From Rusavskia elegans (Eukaryota; Ascomycota; Lecanoromycetes; Teloschistales; Teloschistaceae), in contig SAUG01000096.1 in NCBI GenBank assembly GCA_011316305.1, positions 124,001-188,000 of the forward strand: a stretch of DNA of 64,000 bases. Reading direction: 5' to 3'. This document shows positions 32,738-44,457 of the stretch, one piece after another. The position numbers were made by a program, and so were the translations under genes. Numbering within the stretch: the first letter of the stretch is position 1; each line of letters opens with the position of its first letter. Below the pieces are notes generated by a model that made no database searches, was not told the DNA's origin, and saw only the letters and a program-made list of their open reading frames with translations.

Positions 32738-33796
32738 CTAGCTACCATCTTCATCTTCATCGATCTCCTCATCCTCGTCAACTTCCTTCCCCTCAGCGAT
32801 CGCCTTTTCTCTCCTCTTCCTGGCTCTATCCCGCTTCTTGTCCAAAAGCCTCTTCAGCCCTTTCGCCCCATTAAACACGCCCCCCGTGCCTGCCCCACAC
32901 GCCGCACAAGAAGGACTCTTCCTATACCTCATCAACGCACACCCCTCACAAAAATAATGCCCACACTTCGTCACTATCGGATTCGTGTAACCCTTCTTAC
33001 AGATAATACACGCAAACGGTATCCCCTCCAGCATCGCATCCTCCTCCTCCTCCTCATCCCCATTACCCTTGTTCATCGCCGTAATATTCTTTCCCCCGAT
33101 CCGCCCTTTCTTCCCCTTGGTCCCAATCTCCCAATCCTTATCCAACTCCCAACCTTGTTCATAATCTTCTCTCGCATGCAGGAATTTGCAGCTATCGCCG
33201 AAGCCGCAGAACCCGGTCTGCTTGTAGTCTTTGCAGACGTCGGGCGCGAAATCGGTGACGGTGATGGTGCGGATGTTGGTGGGGGCTTTGACGGGGCCGA
33301 CGGTGCGGTTGGGAGCGTTGGGGTTCTTTTGGATGAAAGATTGGTAGGATGATTGGCCTTTGTAGGTGTCGTTCGGTTCTGCTGTTGCTCCGGTATCTTG
33401 GGACGTGGTGGTGGTAGAGGAAGGTCGGGCGCGGGTCGTGCCCAAAAGATTTTTGGTGGTCGTCTCGTTTTCGTCGAACCAGTTGCTTTGTTTGGTGGCA
33501 TCGTTGGTGGATTTTATTTGCGAGGAGCGGTCGCCGGCGAATTTGGTGGCTGAGAGGTCTGTACTTGTGGATTTGGAGAGAGTGGTGGAGGTGGCGGTGA
33601 CGGCGGCGGTTTTACGACGACGCTTGATTCTGGATCCGCCTTCGTCGTTACTGGTGGAGGAGTAGCCGGAGGAGTCTGAGTCTGCGGGAGGTGGGGTTGC
33701 AAGGCGTTTGCGGACGTTGGAAGCTTTTTTTGCGTTTCGCTTCTTGAAGAGGGGTTGGTCGTCGGGGTTCGTTTGAGCTGGATCTGCTACCTCCAT
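32738..33796 (-). CDS. CWC24: Pre-mRNA-splicing factor Cwc24 (RNF113-like)
   Basis: Single exon, 352 residues. The N-terminal 170 residues are basic, Ser/Thr-rich and probably disordered. A CCCH zinc finger follows at about 195-215 (CKDYKQTGFCGFGDSCKFLH, spacing 8-5-3), then the linker YEQGWELDKDWE that is typical of the family. A RING finger at about 264-300 (CIICKKGYTNPIVTKCGHYF and on to SCAAC) and an acidic tail complete it. This order, CCCH then RING, identifies the Cwc24/RNF113A family, a spliceosome component that binds near the 5' splice site before the first catalytic step. It is convergent with the BEACH gene and divergent from the ApsA-like gene. Confidence 0.95.
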   Translation of the reverse strand: MEVADPAQTNPDDQPLFKKRNAKKASNVRKRLATPPPADSDSSGYSSTSNDEGGSRIKRRRKTAAVTATSTTLSKSTSTDLSATKFAGDRSSQIKSTNDATKQSNWFDENETTTKNLLGTTRARPSSTTTTSQDTGATAEPNDTYKGQSSYQSFIQKNPNAPNRTVGPVKAPTNIRTITVTDFAPDVCKDYKQTGFCGFGDSCKFLHAREDYEQGWELDKDWEIGTKGKKGRIGGKNITAMNKGNGDEEEEEDAMLEGIPFACIICKKGYTNPIVTKCGHYFCEGCALMRYRKSPSCAACGAGTGGVFNGAKGLKRLLDKKRDRARKRREKAIAEGKEVDEDEEIDEDEDGS

Positions 33797-34553
33797 GATG
33801 AGATATTTCTTCCTCTGGAGAGAAGTTTAATTCGATAGCTGAGTTCCAGAGCAAGATGACACTCAGGGTACTTTGGATTGGTTTTGTGTAGATGACTGGG
33901 GGGGAGTTGTAAGTCCGTTGCTCCAAAGCTTACGTGATCAAGACGTCGTGGCGCCTAATCACACGTGGCAAGCCATATACATACCTAGTCAGTTGAGAAG
34001 AAATGTTATTGTACTTATTAACGTCAACTGGTGGTGATAGAGTAGTGGGCTCATCGATCATTAATCGCCTTCTTGGCGTTGACGGAATGCCAAGATATCA
34101 AAGATGGGTCCCATTCATTGATTGGCTGATGGAATAGTGCACGAAGACCCCTGTTGATGATTTCCCAAAATGGACGCCCAATTGCCCACTTTCTGTCACG
34201 ACTGTCAACAAACGACGTCTCACCGCCCACGCTCTCTTGCCGGCCTCAGTATTTACCACATCACGCATCTCGCACGATCTAACGGCCTGTCAGAAAACCA
34301 AGTTGAGAAACCGTTGACTGGGTGCCGAGGTCCCGCAACAAAGTCCTCTCCAAGAACGCATCCCTTGAGCCGGCTGGTTCATCCTGAACCGAGAGTCGCC
34401 GGTTGATCGAATACCTCGAGACTCATCGGGAGATATACGTCAGCACCTAGGGAAGAAGCTGGCATCTCCACTTGTCGGTGGAAAATGCGATAGATCTCGA
34501 ATGCGCCAAGGATATTGAGGCCCAACGGTGCGTGATCGACTCGTACATTCACC
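33797..34553. promoter_or_regulatory. Divergent promoter region, CWC24 / ApsA-like
   Basis: 757 nt between two start codons. Nothing else is recognised; a 78-codon open frame at 34170-34406 lacks support. Confidence 0.4.
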
Positions 34554-37500
34554 ATGGCGACTTCTCTTGCAAATTCACCGCAAAATGGGGAAGGCACGAA
34601 CGGCGCAATGAGGAGTAACTACGATCCCTTCACGAGCACCCCAACAATGCAACCACCGCGACCGCATCGGTACTCGTCTTTCACCACTGGCTTATTCGCT
34701 GATAACCACGCGTCATCATCGCCTAGCCATGCCAAACGAGCGCTCGAGGCCCACATCGCAGAGACTGAGAGACGCCTACAAGAAGCTTCGAAGTTGGGGA
34801 CGACACTGGTCGAACAGCGGCAAAAGCTTTCGGCACGTTTAAGGGAGGTGGAATTGGAGCAGAATCAGCAAGAACTTGGTCCCGAGCTACGGCAGCGCTT
34901 GGTCGACATAGAAAAAGAGTACAATGAGGTCGGCAGAGAGAGCGCAAGAGCCTTTCTAGGACCCAAGTCGGATCCTGTACCCACAGCAGATTCGGAAAGT
35001 TCGTTCGCCCTGGATGGCACAGTATGAGTCTCTCCATCGATTATCTAACAATGCTAATGCTTTTGTAGAGATCCGCTAGTCCTGCCAAATTCTCAAGCCG
35101 AGCCACAGACTCCCCCTCCAAGGTGAGTGTACCTCGAAAAAACCGCAATCAACCGGCGAACCAGGTACATGACATCCAACTTGCCGCGGACATCAGCACA
35201 TCTCTCCTGGCCCAAGTTCGTCAATTACAGGCCATGCTTTCGGAAAAGGACGAAGGACTCAAAAACGCGAATCTCGAGGTTTCCCGCTTGGAGCAAGAAG
35301 CAGATGGGTTCGCGCAACGTTTGCGAAGTATGGATGAGAGCGAGCAACGGTACAAGGACGAGAACTGGAATCTTGAAACCCAGCTGCACGATTTGACCGC
35401 TGAGCACAAGGAGGCGGCAAGTAGAGAGCACAAGATTCAGCAAGCCTTGACTCTAGCAACATCCGAGAAGAATGCGACCCTGAGGGAGTTGGATGATCTG
35501 AAGCAGCTACATGGCAAGGCCATTGAAGATCATACACTGATGCGCAAGAATCTGGATTCTGAGCTGGGAAGTCTGAGAAGGGACTTGAACAGCGGCGAAA
35601 GCGAAAGGTCATCTCTCCAGCGGAAGATCGAGGATTTGACTTCGCAAAACCAAGAATTAGCGAAAGCCGTTTCTGGTCGCTTCCGGTTTGACACCCTAGA
35701 GGAGGCAGGGGAAACAGCTCCGGATCCAGAAGCATACCCCGTGGATCGTTCTGATACCGACCACTCGCCACCCCCCTCACCCACCAAGGGAGGCCAAAGA
35801 CATACAGTGCTTGAATCGGAGACTTTGAAGAGCTCCTTGCATCATGCTCACCGAATGATCCAAAACCTCAAAGGCAATGTGCACCGTGAGAAGACCGAGA
35901 AACTTGAGCTGAAGCGTATGCTGCAAGAGGCTAGGGATGAGCTCGATGTCCGCCGAAGCGAAGGACCGAACCATAAGCGGCTCAAATCGACTCAACAAGA
36001 TCTGAGGAAAGCCGGACGGTCGAATATGCTGGGTGCTGGGCGAAACGGCAGAACCGATATTACTGTTGACGACCCCGGATGGGAGGACCGCAGCATGGAT
36101 GACAGCCCGCAGCCTGTCCGATCTAAACGCGTGAATCCGGCTGCACCATCAGACCCTGCATTGATGACCGACATGAGTGACGCTTATCAGACTGCAAATG
36201 AGACCGAGGATGGCTTTGAAACGGCGCAAGAACGGGATTATCCCACTGAAAACGAAGCGTTTCCGACCGGAGCGGAGAACATGGCCGGGGCCAGCAGCGA
36301 GGACATGACGGAGACTGAAGGTGGCGTAGCTCGGGGCAACACCATACGCAATAAAAGGCCAACGACTTTGATGTCTACGAAAGCTGAAGGCCTGTCGTCT
36401 TACACAAGCACCGCTTCAACCTCTGCCGATGACGAGGGTACTTCATTTACGACACCAAATCATGCACAACCTCAGAAGTATCGTCTCAAGCTCAATCGAG
36501 GGAACCGCAAAACCCGCCTTGCTAGCGAAGGTCTCGACAGTAATCCATCCACAGCAAAGGGATCTCCTGCCAGTTTCATGGGCACTCCCAGTCAAGGTAC
36601 CCAAAACCTGTTCGCCGAGCTTGATGATCTCAATGGGATGGACAGCAGTGAAGACGCGACGCCTAGCAGGAGATTGGCCTCTCAGCGGTCGACTGCCAGC
36701 ATGAGGCGCAGTGTAAGCTCGCAAAGGTCAAGCTCGAAACGACGTAGAAGCGTCAGCTCGCAGAGGTCATCGCAAAGCATACGCCCATCGACTGTGCTGT
36801 ATAGTGGGGACGAGCCACCGGTTCCTCGGATACCTGTCATGGATTCTGGGACCATGACCGAGCCGTGGCATCTGGAACCAACATCATCGGAGCCAAATGG
36901 ACGGCCGTCTACTTCGTACCGGACGCCCAGCAAAGCGACCACAGATGCAGCATCTTTCACCCCACAGAGTGAAAGCAGCAAACCTCCTACAGCTGGTACA
37001 AGCGCCGTGGATTCTCCTTCGACAGCGAGATCGACGCCACCAAAAACAGCATGGGATCAGCCATTATCCATGTTCAGCAACATCATTCCTACTTTCGGCC
37101 AGTCCGCTAACACTACTCCTTTATCTGCGAAATCGACCACTGCCCGAGATGTAGCAGTGGACGAGACACATGATTCCAATCGATCTAGCATAGTCTCCCT
37201 CCCATCAATTGGTGACATGGCATTTGCAACGCCGTCAGCCAACGGCTATGCCAGCCAGCCCTCGCGAGAGCTTTCTCTATCTCCTATCCGAGGTATCGGT
37301 ACTGCGCCCATCGAGCCCCAACCTGAATCCCTCAGCAATGTAGGTGGTCTCTATGGAGCGACGGCCAGTCAGGATAGGGGCCGTCCTAGGCAAGGAATTC
37401 AAGAGTATACCACAACTGCAGCTCGAGACTCGCCAACAGTGAAGCGGCTGCCCTCTGGAAATATTACGTCTTCTGCTGCTCAAGGCGCTCGTGATGACAC

Positions 37501-39547
37501 TTCAGTGCCGCCAGAGCCTTCTTCTGGTCGTCTGAACCTGGGAGTCACTGGTCGGATCCTAGGCTCCATCTTTGGTCCCAGCTCGACTCAAGCAGCTGCT
37601 CCCGTTCAAATCGCCGAGGACGAAACCAGTCAGACCTTTGACACGTCCGCAAAACCTACGACCTTGACCGGCGAACGAGTCTTGAGAGAGTTGCCATCAA
37701 ATTCTGTACAACGGGAGTTCCCTGAACACCATGACTTCCCAGAGAAGCACAAGCCTACGGCATCTGTCGACACAACGGACCATAGCGCCCAGACATTACT
37801 TTCGGCCGACCAGATCGAAAAATTGATCCGACAAAAGGAGACTGCAAATGTCCCGAAACCGCTTACAATCCCGCCGCTGAAGCCACTGTCTGCCATCGGC
37901 GCCTCTCCACCCGCCACGAGTCAGAAGTTTCCAGAGTCGTTTGATCTATCTAAAAGTAAATCATTCGAGCAGACCAGCAGAGAGGCTCCACCTTATGCAA
38001 AAGGTATGAAGAAGCCGTTAAGCTCAAGCAGCATGCGCTTGAGCAACAGCTCCGGGAGTCACCCCCCCTTGCCACCGGATCACCAACAGGCAATCGCTGC
38101 CGCTGCTCAGAGGACTTCGGCGACCGAACCGCCGGCTGTCATGGGTCCTCCGCTTGCTCCAGCTTCTGCTTACAAGTCAAACACCGTGCGGCCTCGAACG
38201 CCCAGCCGGCCACGGACGGCAAATGAACAGCCGTCAGTCGCAACGCCTGCATCAAGGAACAGCACTACACCTCGCGCTCGGTACTCCACCATGAGAAGCC
38301 GTATGTCACGCCGCTCGTCTGTCTCGTCGTTCGAATCCGAACTCGACGAGCGGTTCAATATCCGCCTGGACGGCATGCCAATGCCTGATGGAGTTGACAG
38401 CGGTACTGATCCTCGGATGATTCAGGCCATCACCCAGACCATGATTGGGGAGTTCTTATGGAAGTACACCCGCAAAGCTGGTCGGGGTGAGATGTCAAAC
38501 AACCGTCATCGCCGGTTCTTCTGGGTCCACCCTTACACACGAACACTCTACTGGTCCGATCGGGATCCCTCCACCGCTGGGCGTGCGGAGATGAAGGCTA
38601 AAAGCGTGGCAATTCAGGCCGTCAGAGTTGTCACTGATGACAACCCCACGCCATTGGGTCTGCATCGGAAGAGCATCATAATCGTCACGCCAGGTCGAAG
38701 TGTCAAGTTCACCGCACAGACCAGCCAGCGCCACGAGACTTGGTTCAATGCGCTCTCTTACCTTCTCATCCGCACAGGTCCAGAAGGTACAGACAACAAC
38801 GGCATCACGGCCGAAGACCTCGCGGAATTCAACCCCAGCTTCAGCAACCGAGACACCTCCCGAACTCGAGCCTCTCGCATCTCCCTCGCCTCCTTCCGCA
38901 GCCGTGGTAAAACGCCGGAACCACCTTCGGCAGGCAGAAGCCAAAGTAGACATTCGACCCGCCAGCCCACAGGTCACCCACAACCATCCGATCAGGAGTT
39001 ACGGGAAGCGCTGCAACCTCAGCAACAGCAGCAACCTGCTACCAGCACCCGAAGTCGAAGAGGCAGCAATAGTCTCAGTCATCGAATCAGCTCCTACTGG
39101 AAACCCAACAGGGGATTGAGCGTCAGCAGCCGCACGAGTCAGCAAAGTGCTGCCGGGGCTCCAATGACGGCATCCGGATCGAGATCCGATGGCAACACGG
39201 CGGCGGGTGTGTATAGGCCTACGAGCAGCGCGGCGGGCAGTCGGCACGGGAGTGAAAGCGATTTGAGCTTGAGGGCTCCCAGGGGGAGCGGAGGCGGCTT
39301 CAATCTAGAGAATGTGAGGGCTTGTTGTGATGGTGAGTGATATCCTTCTCTCCTTCATCGAGTGCAATTGCAGTTACTGATCATGAGGCGAATAGGCAAA
39401 CATGACGTCGGTAACTTGGCACACCGAGATGATGGGGTTGGTGCTGGTAACAGTAGTGGTAGGCCACGGTACACAAAAACCGGTCAAGGGGCGTCGAGTC
39501 ACAGTGTCAGGAGTTCGAGATCGAATATTCTTTCTGGAGGAGAATGA
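34554..39547 (+). CDS. apsA: ApsA/Num1-type cortical PH-domain protein
   Basis: Exons 34554-35021, 35069-39332 and 39396-39547 give 1627 residues. The first 320 residues are rich in heptad-like helices (HAKRALEAHIAETERRLQEA and a longer stretch through LQAMLSEKDEGLKNANLEVS), that is a coiled coil. A long Ser/Thr/Pro-rich region follows. The C-terminal PH domain, about 1270-1390, is of the Num1/Mcp5 type: MIQAITQTMIGEFLWKYTRK, HRRFFWVHPYTRTLYWSD, KSIIIVTPGRSVKFTAQT and HETWFNALSYLL. Known role of the family: binds phosphoinositides at the cell cortex and anchors dynein, and in yeast mitochondria, for nuclear positioning. A 42-nt in-frame stretch at 35123-35164 has GT..AG ends and could be spliced without changing frame. 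The tail beyond the PH domain is low complexity with a poly-Gln run. Confidence 0.9.
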
Positions 39548-40429
39548 TGATGAATGGGTTTGGTCAGCGATTGGCAATCATGAGAGCAAATATTGTTGGG
39601 AAGTGCTGTGATTGGGTTATATATGTTATTCCCCTTTTTTTTTTCTATATGACGGACTCGCAGGTTGGCTTATTCTAATCCAGAATCAATTCAATTCGGT
39701 TGCATACCTTGGCTTTGTGTTGCTTTGCTGGTTTTTTTTCAATATTAGGTGATGCGTCTGGAGTTTTTCTTTTTTTCCTTTTTTTTTTTTTTCTGAGTCA
39801 GTATGTCTTGATCGGTTTGGCGGTCGATGTAATGGATCCGATACCGTGACTGGAGTAGCTACATCTGATTTTCTGTGTAGTAGTTTTAATCGGACGTCAT
39901 CATGTTGAGCCATATCTTGTAACTTTCTTAATTTTGGGGGGAATGATAGGGTGAATAGCTCCGTTGGGTGAGGAAGTTGATTCTTGGGGCAAGTGGCTGG
40001 CTGTGGTGGCTGTTTGTTTGGATGGCATGTATGGTATGGTATGAATTTATGTATGTAAGGTACAATTGTATTGAAGCGAGTCTGAATGTATGGGTTCTCT
40101 TCGAAGATAAGTGCGGCATTCTAGGAAATGTGGAGGTTGGATGGAGTTTTTTGTTGGGGTGAGCGGATGGATGGGCATCTTTGGAAGAAATTGGACGTAC
40201 TTTGCTTCTGGATTATTCATTCGTCGGTTTAGATCCCATGTATGTCGTATCTGGCATTCTCGATGCATGGAGTATATTTTCCCTTACCATCCTCATTTCA
40301 TTATCTCATGTGATCCCATTATCCCATCCGTTTGCCCAGTTCCCAAAATCCAGATACGACTCCCCCTCTCAGCCCCAGCCCATACTGTGTACGCCCAGAA
40401 TATCATCCCCATTAAGTATTCCACCAGGT
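39548..40429. other. Convergent intergenic region
   Basis: 3' flanks of the ApsA-like and DUF2439 genes. It contains T-rich runs near 39638-39648 and 39766-39793 and no gene that can be supported. Confidence 0.5.
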
Positions 40430-42844
40430 TTAGACAAACCCCTGACTAGCCACCAACCACCCATCCTTCCCCCTCACCATCCCTCCACCCTCATTCTCAC
40501 TCACTACCCCATTACCAGTCCCAACCCTCTTCTCCGTCCCATCGAACCCAAAAAGATCAAACGCCTCGCGACTCCAGGGTTCCACGCTTTGCTCTTTCGC
40601 GCTGCTGGGTCTGCTGTCTGGGATGAGTTCTGTGTTTTTGTCGTCCGAGTGGGCGTAAAGATTTGTGGAGTGGATGTGGATTGGTGGGAGCCTTGATCGA
40701 GGTGGTTTGTGGACATGTAGGGGTGCAAAATCACTGGAGAAAGATTTGAGAAGGCGGCCTTTACTGCGTTTGGTATTCGCGTTTGGTTTTGCGGCTGCAG
40801 TCAAGTCGGAAACGGATCGTTGGAAGGGACGAGATATAGGCTGTGGTGGCATGGCGGCCTTGATGGTTTCGGTTCTAGGCTCTAGCGGGGGAGGATGATC
40901 GGTGGTTTCTTCGCGCGGTTTGGATTTGGGCTGGGGTTCACAAAGGTTGGGTGGTATGACAGGACGGCGGAGGAGTAGAGAGTCCATCTCCGTGAGCGTC
41001 CTTGCTGCTTGGGTAGATGTCAAGATGTCTTCCTTATTGTGCGGTTCAGTGGGAGGGTTTTCTGGGTCCGGATATGGGGCTGTTATTTTTTTGGTGGGTA
41101 CTTCAGGGGAGAATTGAGCCTGATGAACAGATTCAGGAATTGTCGGGTTCTGTCTCTGATCAGGCAAGGATTCATCATCATCATCCGGAATATGGAGATT
41201 CCCTTCCATGTTCTCGTCTCGTGGAGGACGTGGTTGTGTAAAAGTATTCCTAACTTCCGGGGGATCCTTAGGTTGATCAAGGCGTAGACTTGAAGAATTC
41301 GATAAGGGCTCGTCTAGCGAAGACTGTGAGAGGAACAGAGAGCCGAGTACTTCAGGATCATGTGCGCTGTTGAGCGTAGGTGACTTGTCTGGCATGTAGA
41401 TATCTTCTCCCTCGTCGTCGCGTAAAGAAAGCAGCGGCTCCGCAGCATCATCTTCGACAATCTCCACGGGTTTCTTGCATTTGCTTAGCCGAGAATCTAG
41501 CCTGTCTTGCTGAGCTTGGTGAAATGCTGAAAGGGAGCTGTCGGCCCTCCTGTCTGGGGATTTCGAAAGAGGTCGGTTGGAGGCTCTATTACTTGGGTTT
41601 TGGCCATTGGCGTACTGGCGGATGTGCTGCGGTGGCGCTTTCTGGGGAAGAAGGTCTCGATACATTAGTTTCTTCCGTGGTTTGCTGGAGACTATCCGTA
41701 AACGGTTCTCTGGCCTGGGCTCATCCTCGAAATCTTCAGAATAAAGACTTCTTCCCTCCCGTATCGACTGTTGATCTCGTGGTGTGTAATTGGAAGGCGC
41801 TTGCGCTGTCTCACTGGAGCCTGGAGCATTCTTTTGGTTGCTGGACTGGATTGTGGAGGGTCTTTGCTCCTTTCTTGTCGCGTCCTGTCGTTTTTGTTTG
41901 ACTACTGCGTGGATTGGAGGCGATTCTTCGACGATCTGGACGTCATCTCGGGAGTCTTTTTTAGTCTGCTGATTCATTCTTGATTGACTTTGTAGCTTAT
42001 GACTCGTGAGGACTTTATTGGGCTGAATTGCGGCCAGGCCATGGTGCATCGACTCAGATGGCGCTTGATTTATCACCACAGATTCACGAGTGCTGGTATG
42101 TTTGGTGGCTGCAGAAGCTGAAATGGACGTTGTCGCTCCATTTGCGGTCATTAGCACGGCATCGACATGCCTGCTGGTCGAGATCGAGCCTGTCGGTGAA
42201 GAGTCTGTAAAGTGCTGTATCCTACGCCGTTTCGGGGATCTCGCATCATTCAAAGCATTGTTTTCTTTTCCACGTCTTTGATCGGCTGGTGACTTCGACG
42301 GTATCATGGCTCTACCGACCGGACCCTTTGGCCTGCCCAATAATGCGTTCAAGGATTTAGGGCGAAGCTGAGAGAATGGAGTTGATATCGATGTGTGAAG
42401 GGGAGCATAGGCTATGCTGCTCGTTTGAGGCGTAGAAGGTGTACGAACAGGAGCGGGCAGTGGTACCTTCGGTCCATCACAAGTCGGCTTTGGCTTTCTC
42501 TTCTCAAGCAGTTCCGTCAAATCTGTCTCAGTTCTTTCGGCCCTTACCTCCTCTCCAACCTGTATGAGAACACCCTTTTCCAGTTCCAACTCATCACCAT
42601 CCTGTATTGTCTGAGGTTCCCTCCAATGCGTGTCTCCGATAAAGTTTCTCGGCACATCATAGACCATGATTCGCTTGTTGAAGGTATGATATTTGAGGAC
42701 ACCATCTTGCCATCTCTTGGCCTTCCGCCTGAGGTCATGAGTGTAGAGACAGTTGTACAGTAAGACTGGGGCGGTGTTCTGTGTTGATGGGACTGTGAGA
42801 TTCGATGATGCCGGATAGAGGGTGGAGGTCATCGTGCTAGTCAT
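40430..42844 (-). CDS. DUF2439 (Mte1/ZGRF1 N-terminal type) protein
   Basis: Single exon; the start at the Met at 42844 gives 804 residues. The frame continues 13 codons further up to 42883. Residues about 20-95 form the DUF2439 domain: PVLLYNCLYTHDLRRKAKRW, QDGVLKYHTFNKRIMVYD and DGDELELEKGVLIQVGE. Known family: yeast Mte1 and vertebrate ZGRF1 carry this domain and act with the Mph1/FANCM helicase pathway at D-loops and in telomere maintenance. The remaining 700 residues are disordered, basic and Ser/Pro-rich, with a short conserved-looking C-terminal WSREAFDLFGF. No helicase domain is present, as in yeast Mte1 and unlike ZGRF1. A nuclear role in recombinational repair is inferred. Confidence 0.75.
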   Translation of the reverse strand: MTSTMTSTLYPASSNLTVPSTQNTAPVLLYNCLYTHDLRRKAKRWQDGVLKYHTFNKRIMVYDVPRNFIGDTHWREPQTIQDGDELELEKGVLIQVGEEVRAERTETDLTELLEKRKPKPTCDGPKVPLPAPVRTPSTPQTSSIAYAPLHTSISTPFSQLRPKSLNALLGRPKGPVGRAMIPSKSPADQRRGKENNALNDARSPKRRRIQHFTDSSPTGSISTSRHVDAVLMTANGATTSISASAATKHTSTRESVVINQAPSESMHHGLAAIQPNKVLTSHKLQSQSRMNQQTKKDSRDDVQIVEESPPIHAVVKQKRQDATRKEQRPSTIQSSNQKNAPGSSETAQAPSNYTPRDQQSIREGRSLYSEDFEDEPRPENRLRIVSSKPRKKLMYRDLLPQKAPPQHIRQYANGQNPSNRASNRPLSKSPDRRADSSLSAFHQAQQDRLDSRLSKCKKPVEIVEDDAAEPLLSLRDDEGEDIYMPDKSPTLNSAHDPEVLGSLFLSQSSLDEPLSNSSSLRLDQPKDPPEVRNTFTQPRPPRDENMEGNLHIPDDDDESLPDQRQNPTIPESVHQAQFSPEVPTKKITAPYPDPENPPTEPHNKEDILTSTQAARTLTEMDSLLLRRPVIPPNLCEPQPKSKPREETTDHPPPLEPRTETIKAAMPPQPISRPFQRSVSDLTAAAKPNANTKRSKGRLLKSFSSDFAPLHVHKPPRSRLPPIHIHSTNLYAHSDDKNTELIPDSRPSSAKEQSVEPWSREAFDLFGFDGTEKRVGTGNGVVSENEGGGMVRGKDGWLVASQGFV

Positions 42845-43187
42845 GGTCGTGATTGTATGACATGATGTGCAATGCTCCTGCAATCATCAAGGTCTTTCAG
42901 TGCTTGAGGCAAGCCAACAGCCCAGCGAATCGTGAGGTAGGAGGGAAACGTGCCTGGGAATACCACGACAACACGTGACGTTGAAGCCCTAAGTCTAGGA
43001 TAATCGGACTTCGAATGATCTGACCACTTCTTGACCAACGAGAGGACACAGCAACGAATGCGACATATCAGAGGAATCCTGTATATCATACTATGTCTGT
43101 CGTCAAGGTCTCGAGGCATCAGGACATACCCATTCACAAATTACTTTCGGGGAACCTAGGAAGATCGACCTCAGCGATGATCACCAC
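42845..43187. other. Intergenic, DUF2439 promoter region
   Basis: 343 nt between the DUF2439 start and the SLC35F stop. Nothing is recognised. Confidence 0.4.
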
Positions 43188-44457
43188 TTAAACCACCGTA
43201 TCACCCCTAACGACTCTCCTCCTCGCAGTGCCCACTCCTGTGACACCCTGTTCTTGATTCTGACCGAGCCAAGGCTTCGTTGCTTCACCCAATACTTTCT
43301 TCCCAACAAAATAGACCAGTAGTCCGCCAAGGATGCACACAAAAGCAATCGGGTACATCCAATGAATGCTCAGATGGAAGACCTTGACACCGATGCACAC
43401 CCCCCAGAAGTTTCCTGTCAACAGGCTGATGTTGAAGAAAGCAGCGCTCGACAAGCGAAACATGATAGGCGCCAGCGAGTAGAACAAAGTGAGGATCAAC
43501 GTGTAGCCGGTCAGGTACCCACCAACCTTGCTATTCCACGTAGCTGTTCGGAACTGCTGCTTGTCGAAAATGCCAGCCTGAGCCCCATTCCAGATCATTC
43601 CCCAAAAGCCCAATTGGCCGACGACTTCGTAAAGCGGCCGCTTCGAGACGAGGAATTCCTCAACGACGTTACTAACACCGTAGCAAGTTGCACCAACGAG
43701 GGCGAATAGATCACCTTTCACTTGGTTTCCCTTACTAATGCCATCACTTGCGGTCGCCCCAGTGATGTGATCGCTACCTATTAAAATTCCCACACCCCCG
43801 ATGCAGATCAGGATGCCAACGATTTGCGTGATGTGGTACCGGACACGGAGGAAGATGAAGGATATGATAACAACAACGACGATGGCGAAGAAGTTGATCA
43901 GCTGCGCAGACAGAATCGTGGTGTACCGGTAGGCCAGCACGAAGAAGTAGTTCCCCTGCACATCAAGGAAGGAAAGGATGATATATTTCCAGCCATCTTT
44001 GATCAACAGCTGACACCACTGCTTGAAACCGTACCGGTAGAGGGTGAAAGAAGTATAGATGATGTTGAGTAGGACATAGTTAAAGAAGGTCTGGAAGGCT
44101 GGGATGGAGGTGCCTTCTTCGACCAGTAGCGAAGAGAAAGTATTGGTGGAAGTGATGCACAAGGCAAGGATTTGACTGGATGAATCTGTCAGCGGCAAGA
44201 TGACACGAGCAGAGGGTATGCACGTACCCAAGGACCAGTACGATGTAGAAGTCCCTGGTCTTAAAATAGGCAAACCAGCCCTTCTTACTCGCTTGTACCT
44301 CTTCGACAGTCGTGACAGCAGCAGTATCTTCGTTGATGCCGGTCACTTCTGGGGCTCCATGCGCAGATCCTGCTCCGCTTGACTTGTCGGAGTCGGTCCC
44401 AGCCGGCCTGGGAGCATAACTCTCGGTCACGCCGCTTTTCCCGTCGTGGCCCTCCAT
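43188..44457 (-). CDS. SLC35F-type solute transporter (DUF914, drug/metabolite superfamily)
   Basis: Exons 44457-44228 and 44175-43188 are joined by a 52-nt phase-2 intron (GTACGT donor, GCTGACA branch, ATCCAG acceptor), giving 405 residues. The N-terminal 60 residues are hydrophilic. About ten membrane helices follow, beginning with FYIVLVLGQILALCITS. Family stretches: QGNYFFVLAYRYTTILSAQL (the best-conserved part of SLC35F1/2/6 proteins), GILICIGGVGILIGSDH, ALVGATCYGVSNVVEEFLV, FFNISLLTGNFWGV and HWMYPIAFVCILGG. Probably a Golgi or vacuolar membrane transporter; the substrate is unknown. The start at 44457 is the first Met before the conserved part; the frame extends to 44532. Confidence 0.9.
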
